This document shows, one piece after another, positions 23,201-31,895 of a stretch of 49,839 nt of DNA; the first letter of the stretch is position 1; the number at the start of each line of letters is the position of its first letter. Under the pieces are notes generated by a model. The model was given only the letters and a program-made list of their open reading frames with translations, did not search any database and was not told where the DNA came from. A program made the translations under genes and the position numbers. This stretch comes from Diacronema lutheri (Eukaryota; Haptophyta; Pavlovophyceae; Pavlovales; Pavlovaceae): contig JAGTXO010000093.1 of NCBI GenBank assembly GCA_019448385.1, forward strand, positions 1 to 49,839. Reading direction: 5' to 3'.

Positions 23201-24766
23201 TCGGACGTGCGCGTCAGGTACGCGGTCTTTGCGACGCGCTTCGACATCTCCAACCGCGTCTTCGACTACGCCGGGCGCGAGCGGCCGCCGGCCGATCTGC
23301 CGTGGCACGCGCGGCGCTCGTGGGTTGGCCTCGCGCCGCTGCCGCGCGTGCCGCTCCCGGGCCGGCAGCCCGTCAAGTCGGTGGTGACAGATGGCGTCGC
23401 CGTGCACGCCGTCGGGACCGTCCTCGTGCCGAAGGCGCAGGCGCCGGCCGGCGGCTCGGGCGTCCTGCACCGCTGGCGCCGGCCGGACGGGCGCATCGCC
23501 GTCGCGCTCGGCTCCGAGCTGCGGCGGGCGATCGACGTCGAGGCGGCGGTCGTCGTCGCGGCCGACCCGAACATGGGCAACATCACCACCTACTCTGCGC
23601 ACGTCGGGCGGGCGGCCGTCTGGCGGCAGTTCACGCAGCGCGCGCGCGCGCGCGCCGCGGGCTTTGCGCGCGAGACGGCCAAGACCAACGCGGCGCGGCG
23701 GCGCGTGCGCACCGACGGGCGCGGCGAGGAGTTCAGCGTGGAGGCGGACGAGGCGCGGCTTGGCGAGGCGCACAGCGCCAAGGTGCTCGGCGAGGGCGAG
23801 TTCCACGCCTTCCACCGCGAGAGCGCGCGGGTGCGCGAGCGCGCCGCCGAGCACGTGTACGACGCGCCGGCGCGCCGGAAGGAGCGCTGGCGGCGCGACA
23901 GCGGCGGGCGGTCCAACGCGGCGCGCGTCGCCGAGGCGCTCATCGCGGCGCACTGTGTCGACGGCGTGACGCGCGACCGGCTGCTCGTGTGCGTGGGCAA
24001 GTGGCTGCGCGACCACAAGGGCGCGCAGCCCAAGGGCGCGCCGCCCGCCTTCCAGGTGGGGCTGCTGCGCGAGCTGCGGCGGCGCGGCGTCGCGGCCGTC
24101 TTCGTGCCCGAGCCGTACACGTCGATGCACTGCTCGATGCCGCGGCTCGCCAAGGGCGGCAGGCTGCAGCGCTGCGGCGCGGAGCTCGCGCAGAACCCGC
24201 GCCTGCCCGTGGCAAAGGGCGGCACGCGCACGGTGCACGCGCTCGTCATCTGCCCGGCGTGCAACGGCGGCAAGAAGCCCGTGCACCGCGACTACAACGC
24301 CGCGCGCAACATCTTCTACGACGTGCACGACATGGCGGCGCACGCGGCCGGGCGCGACACCACGTCGACGCCTGAGCGCTTTGCCCTCGTGCTCGCCTGG
24401 TGGGCGCGCGGCGAGGTGTGGGAGCGTGAGGAGCGCATGGTGCACGGCGAGGGCGACGACTGCGACGACGAGTGCGACGGCGACGACGAGGGCGACGACG
24501 AGGGCGACGACGACGACGACGACGATGGCAGCGGCGACGGCGGCGGCGGCGAGGGCGACGGCGACGGCGACGGCGACGGAGGCGGCGGCGGCGACGACGA
24601 CGATGACGGCGGGGGAGGCGGCGGCGGCGACGGCGGTGGCGACGACGGCGGCGGGCGCGGCGGCGGTGGCGGCGGCGGCTCTCGCGCCCGCACCCCCGCC
24701 CGCGGAGCTGCCAGCGCCAGTGCCGGCGGCGGCAGCGCGCGCGGGCCGAAGCGCGGCCGGCGTTGA
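5885..24766 (+). CDS. Giant multidomain gene: C48 proteases, YqaJ nuclease, chromodomain and C-terminal Fanzor
   Basis: Proposed exons are 5885-9559, 9693-22913 and 23042-24766. Both introns (133 and 128 nt) are GT-AG, phase 0, and end in GCGCGCAG. The joined frame gives 6206 residues. Domains by residue: C48/Ulp1-like protease 20-200; transmembrane helix about 1096-1123; coiled coils about 1140-1290; Ala-rich and repeat region; C48-like protease about 2385-2608; dead protease-like domains about 3168-3338 and 4692-5141; YqaJ nuclease about 3969-4150; USP-like remnant about 4379-4434; chromodomain about 5192-5255; Fanzor about 5342-6090; acidic Gly/Asp tail ending in a basic KRGRR. No stop interrupts 13 kb of the middle exon, so one polyprotein is the simplest reading, but several genes joined by unseen in-frame introns remain possible. 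The domain set is that of a mobile element: an RNA-guided nuclease, an exonuclease, SUMO-type proteases and a chromatin reader. I see no DDE transposase, integrase or DNA polymerase. Confidence 0.7.
5945..6490 (+). other. C48/Ulp1-like cysteine protease domain 1 of the giant protein
   Basis: The order and spacing of catalytic residues fit the Ulp1/adenain fold: His105 followed by Trp (VHWTAAYL), Asp132 followed by Ser (LLADS), Gln173 (PPQSG) and Cys179, with Cys178 next to it. Gln to Cys179 is six residues, as in yeast Ulp1 (QPNGYDC). Family members remove SUMO-like tags or process polyproteins; many eukaryotic transposons carry one. The residue pattern is seen directly, and activity is inferred. 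Confidence 0.7.
9172..9258 (+). other. Transmembrane helix within the giant protein
   Basis: A single hydrophobic stretch (residues about 1096-1123, containing VALGGAVFAGMSALVVA) sits between two charged Ala/Glu/Arg-rich coiled-coil stretches. A membrane anchor is unexpected in a nuclear nuclease, and may mean the N-terminal part is cleaved off as a separate product. Confidence 0.55.
12803..13080 (+). repeat. Five tandem copies of a 57-bp (19-residue) coding repeat
   Basis: Units start at 12803, 12860, 12917, 12968 and 13025, each opening with CGCCTTCGCGCC or a close variant and encoding FAPAADGVF-like text. Four steps are 57, 57, 51 and 57 bp. The short one lost exactly two codons, so the reading frame is kept. 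That supports translation in this frame. Confidence 0.8.
13170..13860 (+). other. C48/Ulp1-like cysteine protease domain 2 of the giant protein
   Basis: The triad is again in order: His2507 (SGHFTAL), Asp2530 (VLVDTLA) and Cys2576 (RGATCGLA), preceded by a Gln five residues earlier. His-Asp spacing is 23 and Asp-Cys 46, close to the family (Ulp1 17 and 49). The domain begins with a WAGD tract resembling the WLxD that opens many transposon Ulp1 domains. It appears complete. Confidence 0.68.
14140..14224 (+). repeat. GCC triplet run encoding poly-alanine
   Basis: About 28 GCC codons in a row within the giant gene, after a Pro-rich linker. It separates the second protease domain from the next folded region. 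Confidence 0.9.
15520..16030 (+). other. Protease-like domain lacking the catalytic cysteine
   Basis: Residues about 3168-3338 follow the C48 layout: a YVWLAIARRML start, a central strand pair with His (KHAAVSL) and Asp (CVDRP), and an end segment PDQAGVAALRVLYAL that aligns with the family DCGVFVL. Ala3320 stands where the catalytic Cys would be. The resemblance is by eye and needs profile confirmation. Confidence 0.35.
17921..18470 (+). other. YqaJ / lambda-exonuclease-type nuclease domain
   Basis: Residues about 3969-4150 match YqaJ-type recombinases in order: QRSPRWHDERW (the QxSxxWxxxR entry motif), GILGEAVALRKL (conserved Glu), SPDG with Asp4063, EVK with Glu4078 and Lys4080, and HRDQLQLGMH with Gln4101 and Gln4103. 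These are the active-site blocks of the PD-(D/E)XK fold. Such nucleases degrade one strand from a double-strand end to feed annealing recombination, and are common in phages, large DNA viruses and eukaryotic transposons. All catalytic positions look intact. Confidence 0.82.
19080..19320 (+). other. USP-like C-terminal segment without its histidine
   Basis: Residues about 4355-4434 end with DDDFVAVVRRGGRWFACEP followed by EEAFAIVYVRR. This resembles the end of USP proteases (GHYxxxV...WxxFDD...AYxLFY), but the catalytic His position reads Asp or Phe. No Cys box is seen upstream, so this would be a binding module or a relic. It is a weak call. Confidence 0.3.
19735..19860 (+). repeat. APPPxA proline repeat in the giant protein
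   Basis: Successive copies of an 18-bp unit (GCCGCGCCGCCGCCCGCC-like) encode APPPAA and its variants, followed by seven prolines. It is probably a disordered linker between the nuclease part and the chromodomain part. Confidence 0.8.
20090..21440 (+). other. Two further protease-like domains with replaced cysteine
   Basis: Residues about 4692-4875 and 4948-5141 each repeat the layout of protease domain 1. The second contains LLVADRP at the Asp position and then SQPRGGDDG, which aligns residue for residue with Ulp1 QPNGYDCG but has Asp5116 in place of the catalytic Cys. The first has PQSACNARA, with Arg where the Cys would fall. The second is the clearer case. Dead protease folds often serve as binding modules. 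Confidence 0.42.
21592..21783 (+). other. Chromodomain of the giant protein
   Basis: Residues about 5192-5255 read as a standard chromodomain: YEVEAVVDERR, then FQFRIRWRGYDES, then DTWEPEANV, then LVAQFRK. The aromatic cage positions are filled by Tyr, Trp and a Tyr or Trp of the WRGY...TWEP blocks. Chromodomains bind methylated histone H3 tails and, in mobile elements, direct insertion to marked chromatin. It sits about 85 residues before the Fanzor. Confidence 0.92.
22040..24400 (+). other. Fanzor RNA-guided nuclease domain (TnpB relative)
   Basis: The N-terminal part (residues about 5342-5632) has the helical start typical of Fanzor1 proteins (LPGFVVKRSTLN, then YRVINKVVRDE). The nuclease half lies after the second intron. 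The RuvC triad is Asp5807 (AADPNMGN), Glu5989 (FVPEPYTSMHC) and Asp6049 (VHRDYNAARNI). The VGKWLRDHKGAQPKG block before Glu5989 matches the Fanzor VGxW...KG region. Zinc ligands are seen at TSMHC, LQRCG and ICPACN. Fanzors cut DNA guided by an RNA made from the 3' end of their own locus. All key residues are present, so the nuclease is probably active. Confidence 0.9.
24440..24766 (+). other. Acidic Asp/Gly-rich tail with terminal basic signal
   Basis: After the RuvC-III block the giant protein ends in about 95 residues of Asp, Gly and Glu from GAC/GGC repeats, then a basic GPKRGRR just before the stop, a possible nuclear localisation signal. In Fanzor loci the guide RNA can overlap this end of the gene, so the repeats may also shape an RNA. 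Confidence 0.7.
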
Positions 24767-25165
24767 CGCACGGCCGAGCCGCGCAGCGGTCGACGCTTTG
24801 CGGGCTCTGCCCAGGTCGCGCGCGGCTGGCGACGCGTGCCGCGCGCGGCACGACCGTGCACGCCGCCACCCGTGGCCGAGCGCGCCGCACCAGCCGGCCC
24901 GCTCCAACCGCCGTGCGGATCACGGACGCTCGCTACGGCTCGTCGGCGCGCGTCACCTGCGCCGGCGGCCACGGCGCCGTCTGCTCCGGCCTCGTCGCGA
25001 GCAGCCCGACCGCTGCTCGCCGCCCGCACGCCGCCGCAGCAACGCTGCGCGTCGTGCTCCCCCGCTCGCCAAACGCGAAGAGCTCCCTCACAAGGACGTC
25101 CTTCCGAACGGCCCGCGCTGCACTCGGGGCGCGATCGTGCCCCTGATCGGATTTGGCTTGACCAT
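24767..25165. other. Convergent intergenic region after the Fanzor, possible guide-RNA region
   Basis: This is 399 bp between two convergent genes, with no supported coding sequence. By analogy with known Fanzor loci, a guide RNA would be expected to begin in the last part of the gene or here. I see no clear hairpin or terminal inverted repeat that fixes its ends. The last 60 bases become less GC-rich. Confidence 0.3.
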
Positions 25166-26035
25166 CTATACGTACGAGTACGGCCAGTCGCCCGCCTCGT
25201 AGCCGTCGTACCCGTGCGCGCCATCGTACGGCGGCGTGCCGTCGTACGCGGGGCGCGCGTGGCTGGGCGCGCGCGGCGCGCGGCGGGCGATGGCGTGGGC
25301 GTCGGTGCGCGCAGCATGCCTGTCCGCCTCCACCTTCTCGTCCTGCACGTGCGCCTCCTGCACTGAACGGTGCAGCAGCGAGAGCAGCCGGCCGAGCTCG
25401 GCGGAAGGCTCGGGCTGCGCACACGCCACACGCGGCACGCCCGGCGAGCGAGGCGCGAGCATGAGCCGGGGGGGTCGCGCGCCGTGCGCTCAACACGCGA
25501 ACGGGTCGCTTCGCGCGCGCGCGGCGCGCACCTGAGCATCGCGCGCGGCGGCGGTGGCCGATGCAAGCTGCTGCGCAAGGCCGTGGTACGCCACGACGAG
25601 CTGATCATAGCGCGAGTGAAGCGCGTCGTTCTCTTCGTGCGCCTCGCGCAGCGAGCGCGCGTACGCTTCGACCGCGTGCAGCAACTCGGCCTCGCTCGCG
25701 CGGCCCAGCTCCCACGCGGACCGCAGCCGTCCGAGCTCTGCGCGCACATCATCAATCAGCGCACCCGCATCCGCTCCGCGCGCTGCACCGCCGCGCCAAG
25801 CGCGCGGCGCGTGGCCGTGCGGGCCGGCGACGAGCCCGCCCGCGCCACGTGGGCGCGCGTACGTTGGGCCGGCCGTGTCGATTTCCGGCTCATAGCCGTC
25901 CGCCCGTCGGCGCGACCGAGAGGCGGCGGGTGCACGCGGCGCAAACGACCACGCGCGCGTCTGCCGGTCGGCCACCGTGCGGCGGGGCTGCTGATGCCAG
26001 TCCCACGCGGTCTGCGAGAAGTCGTCGCGAGACAT
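25166..26035 (-). CDS. Coiled-coil protein with Tyr/Gly/Asp-rich tail, unknown function
   Basis: Two exons, 26035-25532 and 25414-25166, are joined by a 117-nt GT-AG intron at phase 0 and give 250 residues. The start MSRDDFSQ at 26035 is preferred; another ATG lies eleven codons upstream. The N-terminal third is basic and disordered. Residues about 95-215 are helical with heptad spacing (LIDDVRAELGRLRSAWELG, then EENDALHSRYDQLVVAYHG), broken by the exon junction. The last 30 residues repeat YDG and end DWPYSYV. It is convergent with the giant gene. I do not recognise a family. The clean splice and sustained helix favour a real gene. Confidence 0.65.
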
Positions 26036-26240
26036 TTCCCTTCCAATTTTGTGGCAATTTTGGGGCAAGTTCCGTAACGACTATTTCGTCACACTGTCAC
26101 TAGCGTGCACTCGAGTGCGGACTGCGGAGGCGCGCGTGGGCCATAGAGACAAGGGGAGGGTGGGGGGGGGGGGGGGGGGGGGGAGGACTGTGCCGAGCAG
26201 CGAAGCAGCGCCAGCGCCAGCCCACGCGCAATGCCACCGC
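26036..26240. other. Intergenic spacer with poly-G run
   Basis: This is the 205 bp between the stop of the RING/CCCH gene and the start of the coiled-coil gene, both on the minus strand. A run of 22 G lies at 26162-26183. The 26041-26100 part is relatively AT-rich, which fits the promoter side of the coiled-coil gene. Confidence 0.6.
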
Positions 26241-29200
26241 CTAGTGACGCTCCAGCAACGGCTGCGCACGCACACCGTCGCCATCGGGCCGCGCGCCGCG
26301 TGCATCGGCGAGGGGGCGCGCGGAGTGCAGCGTGCCCGGCGCGCTGTCCTCCGACGCGCCGACTGGCGCCTCGCGCGCGGGCAGGGGTGCCGCGCCATCC
26401 GCCGCGCCGGGAGGCGCAGTGCATGCACAGAGCTGCGGGCTGCCGCGTAGACCACGCGAAACCTCATCGCCACTCAGACGCTGCTCGAATCCGGCACAGA
26501 GCTCTGCGGCCGAGGGCAGCCCGCAGTCTCCGCCGCAGCTTGAGGCAGGCGATCCGTACCATGCGTCGGCTCCGCGCGCGGGTGGCGGCCGGCCGCGCGG
26601 TGAGAAGAGCCCGTCGTCACCGCCGGCGGCATGCTCGCGCGCGTGCTGCACCTGCTGCCGCTGCTGCAGCACCTGCGGCGGCTGCTGCTGCTGCTGCGTC
26701 GCCCACGGCTGGGGAGGCGCAGGCGCTGTGACGGAGCTGCCGCCGCCTCCGTCCGACAGGCAGCCGGGCGGCGCGTGCTGGTCCGGGTCGGAGCCGTACC
26801 GGCCGCCGTACGAATCCTCGTAGTCATCGGCCGCGCTGAAACCGCCGCCGCACACGCGCCACGCACCGTCGCTCCACGCACCGTCGCGTGCGCCGTGCGC
26901 GAACGCGCCGCCGCGCGCGCGCGCCCCGTCACGCAACGACAATGCGGAGGGTGAGGGGAGCGAGCTGCCTCGCCTCGACGCGTTGGCGGAGGCGCTGGCG
27001 GACGGCGAGAGCGACGCTGCGAGAATGGCAAGGCGCTGCGTTTGCCCCGCCATCTCCTGCAGCGAGAGTGAGCTGCAGCTCCCGCCGTCTGTAAACGCGC
27101 AGCTGGCGGCCTCGGCAAGCTGGGCGCACACGCCGCCAGCTGCGCCGTGGAGGGCACGCGTGCGACCATACTCGCCGCCATAGACGCGCGCACCGGGCGG
27201 CGCGTCCAACTCGCCACGCTGCACGCCGCCGTTGTAGCAGCCGCCGCTGTCGAGCGCCTCCGCCTCCGCCTCCGCCTCCGCCTCCGCCTCCGCCTCCGCC
27301 TCCGCCTCCGCCTCCGCCTCCGCCTCCGCCTCCGCCTCGTTCGCCTCGTCCGCCTCGCGCGCGACGAGGAGGGAGGGCGGCGGCAGCGCAAACTCGGAGA
27401 GCGGCGGCAGCGCGCCGCACCCAAAGCCGCCGCATGCGGGCGGCGGGCGTGGCGAGCCGATGGGTAGCTGGCGGTGTGGCGAGCGGAGCGGCGAGGGCGC
27501 GCCGATGGGCGACGGCGGCGTCGACTGCGCGCGCGAGGCCGGCTGCGACGGCGGCTGCGCGCCCAAAGTGCCGCCGTGCTGCGGCTGCTGCGGCTGCGGC
27601 TGCGGCTGCGTCTGCTGCTGCGGCAAACACCGCCGCTCGGCGCCAGGCGTGTCGAGCCCACTGGTCGTGCGCACGGGTGGCAAGCGGAGCAGCGGCACGT
27701 CCGCCTCGCCGCCCCACTCGTCGTGCAGCACGTGCACACCGCTGTGCGCGCCGAACGCGCCGCCGGACGCCGCTGCGCGCGGCGCGGCCGCGCAGCCGGC
27801 CGCGACGCGCCGCGCGAGCTCGGGCGCGCCGGCGGCATGCAACGGCAGCGCCTGCCGCGCGAGGTCGTGCGAGCCGAGGTCGTCGTTTTCGTCGACCGCC
27901 TCCGCGCCGAGGGCAATCGTCGCGAGCAGCGTGTCAAGCTCGCACGCGCCGCCCGCAAGGCCGTCGCCCGCCGCGGCCGCCGCGGCCGAGCGGCACGACG
28001 CGTGCGGTGCGCCCGTGCCGCTCACGCGGCCGCCGCCGAGCGGCGTGCCGAGCGGCGTGCACAGCGGCGTGCACAGCGGCGTGCCAAATGGCGAGCTGCC
28101 ATGCTGCGCTGAGTAGAAGCTGCGCACGCTCGGCGCACCGTGCGGCGATGAGAAGGACCCGGACAGCGATCCGGACAGGGACAGCGGCGTGGCGGACGGC
28201 GGCGGCGAGCGCGGCTGCGAATGCGGCGGCTGCGCGACGCCGTCGCGCGGGCTGCCGATCGATGGAGGGCTGCCGGCGCAGCCGGGCTGGCCGCCAAACG
28301 TGGCGGTACAGAAGGCGCCCGGGAAGGTGAGGGACGGTGGGCAGCCGTAGGGGAGCGCCGTGTGCGGCACGCACAGCGGCGAGCACGCTGCCATCCCCGC
28401 AGCCGGCGACACGAGCGCCAGCCGCATGGCCGACGGCAGCACGCTCGGCGGGAGCGGCGACGGCGGCTGCGCGCAAACAAACTGTGCGCCCGCGCCGCAG
28501 CCCGCGCCGCAGCCCGCGCCGCAGCCTACGCCGCCGCCGTATTCAAAGCCGCCACCGCCGCCGCCAAAGCCGCGCGGCGCGTGCGGCGGCGGCTGCGGCT
28601 GCGCCCCGCCGCCGCAGCCGCAGCAGCCGCGCGGCGACGCTGCGCACGATGCCGCGCGCTGGCGGCTGGGCGGCGACGGCGGCGGGTGCGGCACACAGAG
28701 GGGCGATGGCGGCATTGAAGCCCCGCGGCACGAGCTGCGCTCCCCGCAGTGCGCCAGCTGCGGCGGCTGCGGCTCGTGCGCGCCGCCGCCGCCCGGTGTC
28801 TGCGGCTGCGCCTGCCCCGTGGGCTGCTCGCCCTGCGCGATCTGCGCGTGCACCGCCGCGAGCTGCGACTTGGACGCACCGCCTGTTGAGCTCGCGCTGC
28901 TGCTCCGTCGGCGCCCAATGGCCTTGCCCTCGCCGCCCGCGCCACCACCCTCGCCGCCGTCGTGCCGGCCCGTGCGCGCGCCGCCGCCCGCGCCGTCCGC
29001 GCCGCCCACCAAGTCGCCGCTCGCGCGGCCGGCGGCGTGCTGCTGCGGCTGCGCCCCCTTGTGCCCGCCGCCGGACCCAGCGGCGGTCGCAGTCGCTGCG
29101 GCGGCCGGTCGGTTTCCCGGCTTGCGCAGCTCGCTCGGGCCGTGCGCCTGCGCGAAGCGCGCGCGAGCGCGCGCGCGCGGCGCGCGTGGGCGGTGCGTGG

Positions 29201-30047
29201 GCGTTGAGTGGGCGGGAAGGGCCAGGGGAGGGGAGGCGAGGGGGGTGCAGCTTGGTGCGCATACAAACCAGCAATTGTCCGCATACGAGCACAGCCCCGT
29301 CGCAATCCACCGCTTGCACATCTTGGTCTTGTACATCCACGGCTCCGAGTTCTTCTCAGCGTCGGCGAGGCGGATCGGGGCACCAGATGCGGTGCGGCCG
29401 ACGATCTTTCCACACGCCTCGTCCGCGCTCGTCGCAGCCGCGCTCGCAGCGTCGGCCGCGCTGCCGCGCCCAACGCTGCCGCTGCCGCCACCGCCGCTGC
29501 CGCCGCCGCAACCGCCGCCGCCACCCGCGCCGCCCGCGGGCGGCGCGTGCGCGTGCGGCTGGCGTGCGCCCTTGTCTCTCCCCTCCTTCTCCTTGGCGTG
29601 GCCCTTCCCCTCTCGCGCGCCCTTGCCTACGCTGGCGCCGACGCCAGCAACGCCGCTGCCACCACCGCCGCCCGCCGTCTCTGGCGGCGCGCTCGGGTCC
29701 GGCGGCAGGTAGGTGCGCACCGGCTGCGCGCACGTCGGGCAGCGCGTGTGGCGCGTCGCCGAGAGGATCGTCGAGCGCCGCAGCGCCGCGACGCACGTCG
29801 CGCATGCGAGGTGGCCGCACGGGTGCAGCCGCTTGGCGGCATCGCCACTCGGCGAGCCGCACAGCGCGCACGGCGGGCCGGCCGGCGTGTCGCCCGTGCC
29901 CGCCACGCCGCGCCACGCGGCCGCGCCGGCCAAACTGGGCTCGGCGTCGTCGCGCGCGCCGCCATCCGCGCGCGGCGCGCGGCCGTCGCCGGCAGGCGGC
30001 GAGCGCGGCCACAAGAGCGAGTCGACGCCCACCCCGACATCCGCCAT
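26241..30047 (-). CDS. RING finger plus CCCH zinc-finger protein with long disordered tail
   Basis: Exons 30047-29265 and 29147-26241 are joined by a 117-nt GT-AG intron at phase 0, giving about 1229 residues. A C3HC4 RING lies near residues 58-100 (CALCGSPSG, then [12 protein letters not shown], then CPTCAQPV). A CCCH finger follows near residues 244-263. Its first three cysteines ([16 protein letters not shown], spacing 8 and 5) end exon 1, and its His is supplied by exon 2 (WF then AHGPSE), so C-x3-H exists only after splicing. The rest is low complexity: Gly, Gln, Pro and Ser tracts, TPLCTPL repeats and an (Ala-Glu)n run. The combination suggests an RNA-binding E3 ubiquitin ligase acting on mRNA fate; that role is inferred. 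It is divergent from the phosphatase gene. An in-frame ATG 40 codons upstream (30167) is an alternative start. Confidence 0.82.
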   Translation of the reverse strand: MADVGVGVDSLLWPRSPPAGDGRAPRADGGARDDAEPSLAGAAAWRGVAGTGDTPAGPPCALCGSPSGDAAKRLHPCGHLACATCVAALRRSTILSATRHTRCPTCAQPVRTYLPPDPSAPPETAGGGGGSGVAGVGASVGKGAREGKGHAKEKEGRDKGARQPHAHAPPAGGAGGGGGCGGGSGGGGSGSVGRGSAADAASAAATSADEACGKIVGRTASGAPIRLADAEKNSEPWMYKTKMCKRWIATGLCSYADNCWFVCAPSCTPLASPPLALPAHSTPTHRPRAPRARARARFAQAHGPSELRKPGNRPAAAATATAAGSGGGHKGAQPQQHAAGRASGDLVGGADGAGGGARTGRHDGGEGGGAGGEGKAIGRRRSSSASSTGGASKSQLAAVHAQIAQGEQPTGQAQPQTPGGGGAHEPQPPQLAHCGERSSCRGASMPPSPLCVPHPPPSPPSRQRAASCAASPRGCCGCGGGAQPQPPPHAPRGFGGGGGGFEYGGGVGCGAGCGAGCGAGAQFVCAQPPSPLPPSVLPSAMRLALVSPAAGMAACSPLCVPHTALPYGCPPSLTFPGAFCTATFGGQPGCAGSPPSIGSPRDGVAQPPHSQPRSPPPSATPLSLSGSLSGSFSSPHGAPSVRSFYSAQHGSSPFGTPLCTPLCTPLGTPLGGGRVSGTGAPHASCRSAAAAAAGDGLAGGACELDTLLATIALGAEAVDENDDLGSHDLARQALPLHAAGAPELARRVAAGCAAAPRAAASGGAFGAHSGVHVLHDEWGGEADVPLLRLPPVRTTSGLDTPGAERRCLPQQQTQPQPQPQQPQHGGTLGAQPPSQPASRAQSTPPSPIGAPSPLRSPHRQLPIGSPRPPPACGGFGCGALPPLSEFALPPPSLLVAREADEANEAEAEAEAEAEAEAEAEAEAEAEAEAEALDSGGCYNGGVQRGELDAPPGARVYGGEYGRTRALHGAAGGVCAQLAEAASCAFTDGGSCSSLSLQEMAGQTQRLAILAASLSPSASASANASRRGSSLPSPSALSLRDGARARGGAFAHGARDGAWSDGAWRVCGGGFSAADDYEDSYGGRYGSDPDQHAPPGCLSDGGGGSSVTAPAPPQPWATQQQQQPPQVLQQRQQVQHAREHAAGGDDGLFSPRGRPPPARGADAWYGSPASSCGGDCGLPSAAELCAGFEQRLSGDEVSRGLRGSPQLCACTAPPGAADGAAPLPAREAPVGASEDSAPGTLHSARPLADARGARPDGDGVRAQPLLERH
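27255..27338. repeat. Hexamer microsatellite (CGCCTC)14
   Basis: Fourteen copies of CGCCTC, encoding alternating Glu-Ala on the minus strand within the RING/CCCH gene. As a multiple of three its length can change without breaking the frame. Confidence 0.9.
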
Positions 30048-30333
30048 CTCCTCCGCGCGCCCTCGCTCGACGGCCGCGCCTCTCCTTCGCGCCGAAGCCC
30101 CGCCTGCTGGCGGCGAATTGGTCCGCGCCCGTCCGCTCCGCCCCCGTCCTACAGCAATAGAGATCAATCAAACTGCTTTCCGGCATCCGGACACTCCTCG
30201 TCCGTGCGCCGGACCTCGACCGGCAGCGCCAGCTCGTCCACTAGGGCTGCGCGGCGAGGCGCGGACGCGCACGGGCCGCGGCGGGGCGAGGGCGGCGCGT
30301 GGCGCGGGCGCGCAGCAACTCGGGCGCGCAACG
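30048..30333. promoter_or_regulatory. Divergent promoter region between RING/CCCH and PP6 genes
   Basis: These 286 bp separate the two start codons. The part 30150-30190 is relatively AT-rich in an otherwise GC-rich spacer and is a likely shared core promoter. No TATA box or known motif is evident. Confidence 0.4.
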
Positions 30334-31895
30334 ATGGGCGGCGCGCGCCACGGGCTGGACGAGTGGATCGCAAAGGTGCAGCGCATGGAGCTGCTGCCCG
30401 AGCGCGACTACAAGCACCTGTGCGAGTACGTGCGCGAGATCATGCAGGAGGAGTCCACCGTCCACTCAGTGCAGGCGCCTGTCACAATCTGTGGCGACAT
30501 CCATGGCCAGTTCCACGACCTGCTCGAGCTCTTCAAGACGGGCGGCTCGTGCCCCGACACGTCGTACATTTTCCTCGTGCGCGCGTCCGGCGGTGCGGCC
30601 TGGTGGCGCGAGGGCTTGGCGTGCGGGGGGGAGGGGGGGGGGGGGGGGGGGGGGTGGGGGGGGGGGCACGGGCTGATGGCGCGCGCGACGGCCCGCGCGT
30701 GCCGCGCGCAATGCGCATCGCCGTGGCTGCCGGCCGCATCGCCGTGGCTGCCGGCCCCATGCCGTGGCTGCCGGCCCCATGCCTCGCCGTGCGGCGCGCA
30801 GGGCGACTTTGTGGATCGCGGCCACAACTCGGTCGAGACGATCACGCTCCTCCTCCTCCTCAAGGCGCGCTACCCGACACGCATGACGCTGCTCCGCGGC
30901 AATCACGAGAGCCGACAGATCACGCAGGCGCGCGCGCGCGCGCCGCTCGCGCCCATCCAGGCGGCACCGGCCGCGCGCGCGCAGCACGCGGCGCGCGGCA
31001 CGCGGCGTGCGGCGCGGCCGACCGGGCGGGCGGGCTCTGCGCCGCGCCGCCGACCGCGCGCACGCGGCGGTCGGTCGGTCGGTCGGTTCGGTTCGGGTGT
31101 GCAGGTCTACGGCTTTTATGACGAGTGTCAGCGCAAGTACGGCAATGCCAACCCGTGGCGATACACGACCGAGCTCTTTGACTGGTGCCCTCTCGCCGCT
31201 CTCGTCGACGGGAGTGTGCTCTGTGTGCACGGCGGCCTGTCGCCAGAGGTGCGCACGCTCGACCAGGTCCGGCTGATCGAGCGCTGCCAGGAGATTCCGC
31301 ATGAGGGCGCCTTCTGCGGTGCGCGCTGCGCAGAAGCGCGGGGCACGCGCCACGCGAGACGAGCTCGGCCGCGCTGCGTGCGCGCACGCGGACCATCACG
31401 GCCGCCCGCACGTCCGGCCGCCTCGCGCGCGCGGCGCGCAGACCTGATGTGGTCCGACCCGGACGACATCGACGCGTGGGCCATCTCGCCGCGCGGCGCG
31501 GGGTGGCTCTTTGGCGCCAAAGTGACGTGCGAGTTCAACCAGATCAACGGCCTCGAGCTGATTGCGCGCGCGCACCAGCTCGTGCAGGAGGGCTTCAAGT
31601 ACATGTTCGACTCGCAGCCACTTGTCACAGTCTGGTCGGCGCCGAACTACTGCTACCGCTGCGGCAACGTTGCAGCCATCTTGGTACGCCGCCCGTGTGG
31701 CGCGCGCACGCGCTGGCTAGCGGTGCGCAGGGACTGATCTCCGCTCGGGGCACACGGCACGCGCCCCCGCCGCCGCCGCGTGCGCGCGCGCAGGCCATCG
31801 ACGGCGCGCACAACCGGACCTTCCAGATCTTCCGCGAAGTGGAGATGAACCACAACGCCATGCCGCCGCGCGGGGTCGTACCATATTTCCTCTGA
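30334..31895 (+). CDS. PPP6C: Serine/threonine protein phosphatase 6 catalytic subunit
   Basis: Five exons (30334-30576, 30802-30927, 31105-31318, 31442-31683, 31794-31895) give 308 residues, against 305 for human PP6. Metal-binding motifs are complete: GDIHG (54-58), GDFVDRG (82-88), RGNHE (113-117) and [40 protein letters not shown] and the PYFL end follow PP6/Sit4 rather than PP2A or PP4. The C-terminal Leu is the methylation site in this family. PP6 removes phosphate from Ser/Thr with regulatory subunits in cell-cycle and stress control. Intron 2 (30928-31104) is GC-AG. Intron 1 (30577-30801) holds a poly-G block at 30625-30666 and four near copies of CCGTGGCTGCCGGCC. Intron 3 splits codon Asp (phase 1). 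Confidence 0.96.

Noticed and set aside
5885-24766. Polinton/Maverick or giant-virus insertion
   Set aside because: Cysteine proteases and YqaJ fit such elements, but I find no family B DNA polymerase, retroviral-type integrase, capsid or packaging ATPase, and the gene has host-like introns.
5885-24766. KDZ-type or other DDE transposon
   Set aside because: Ulp1 domains are typical of such transposons, but no DDE/D catalytic blocks could be found in the open frame.
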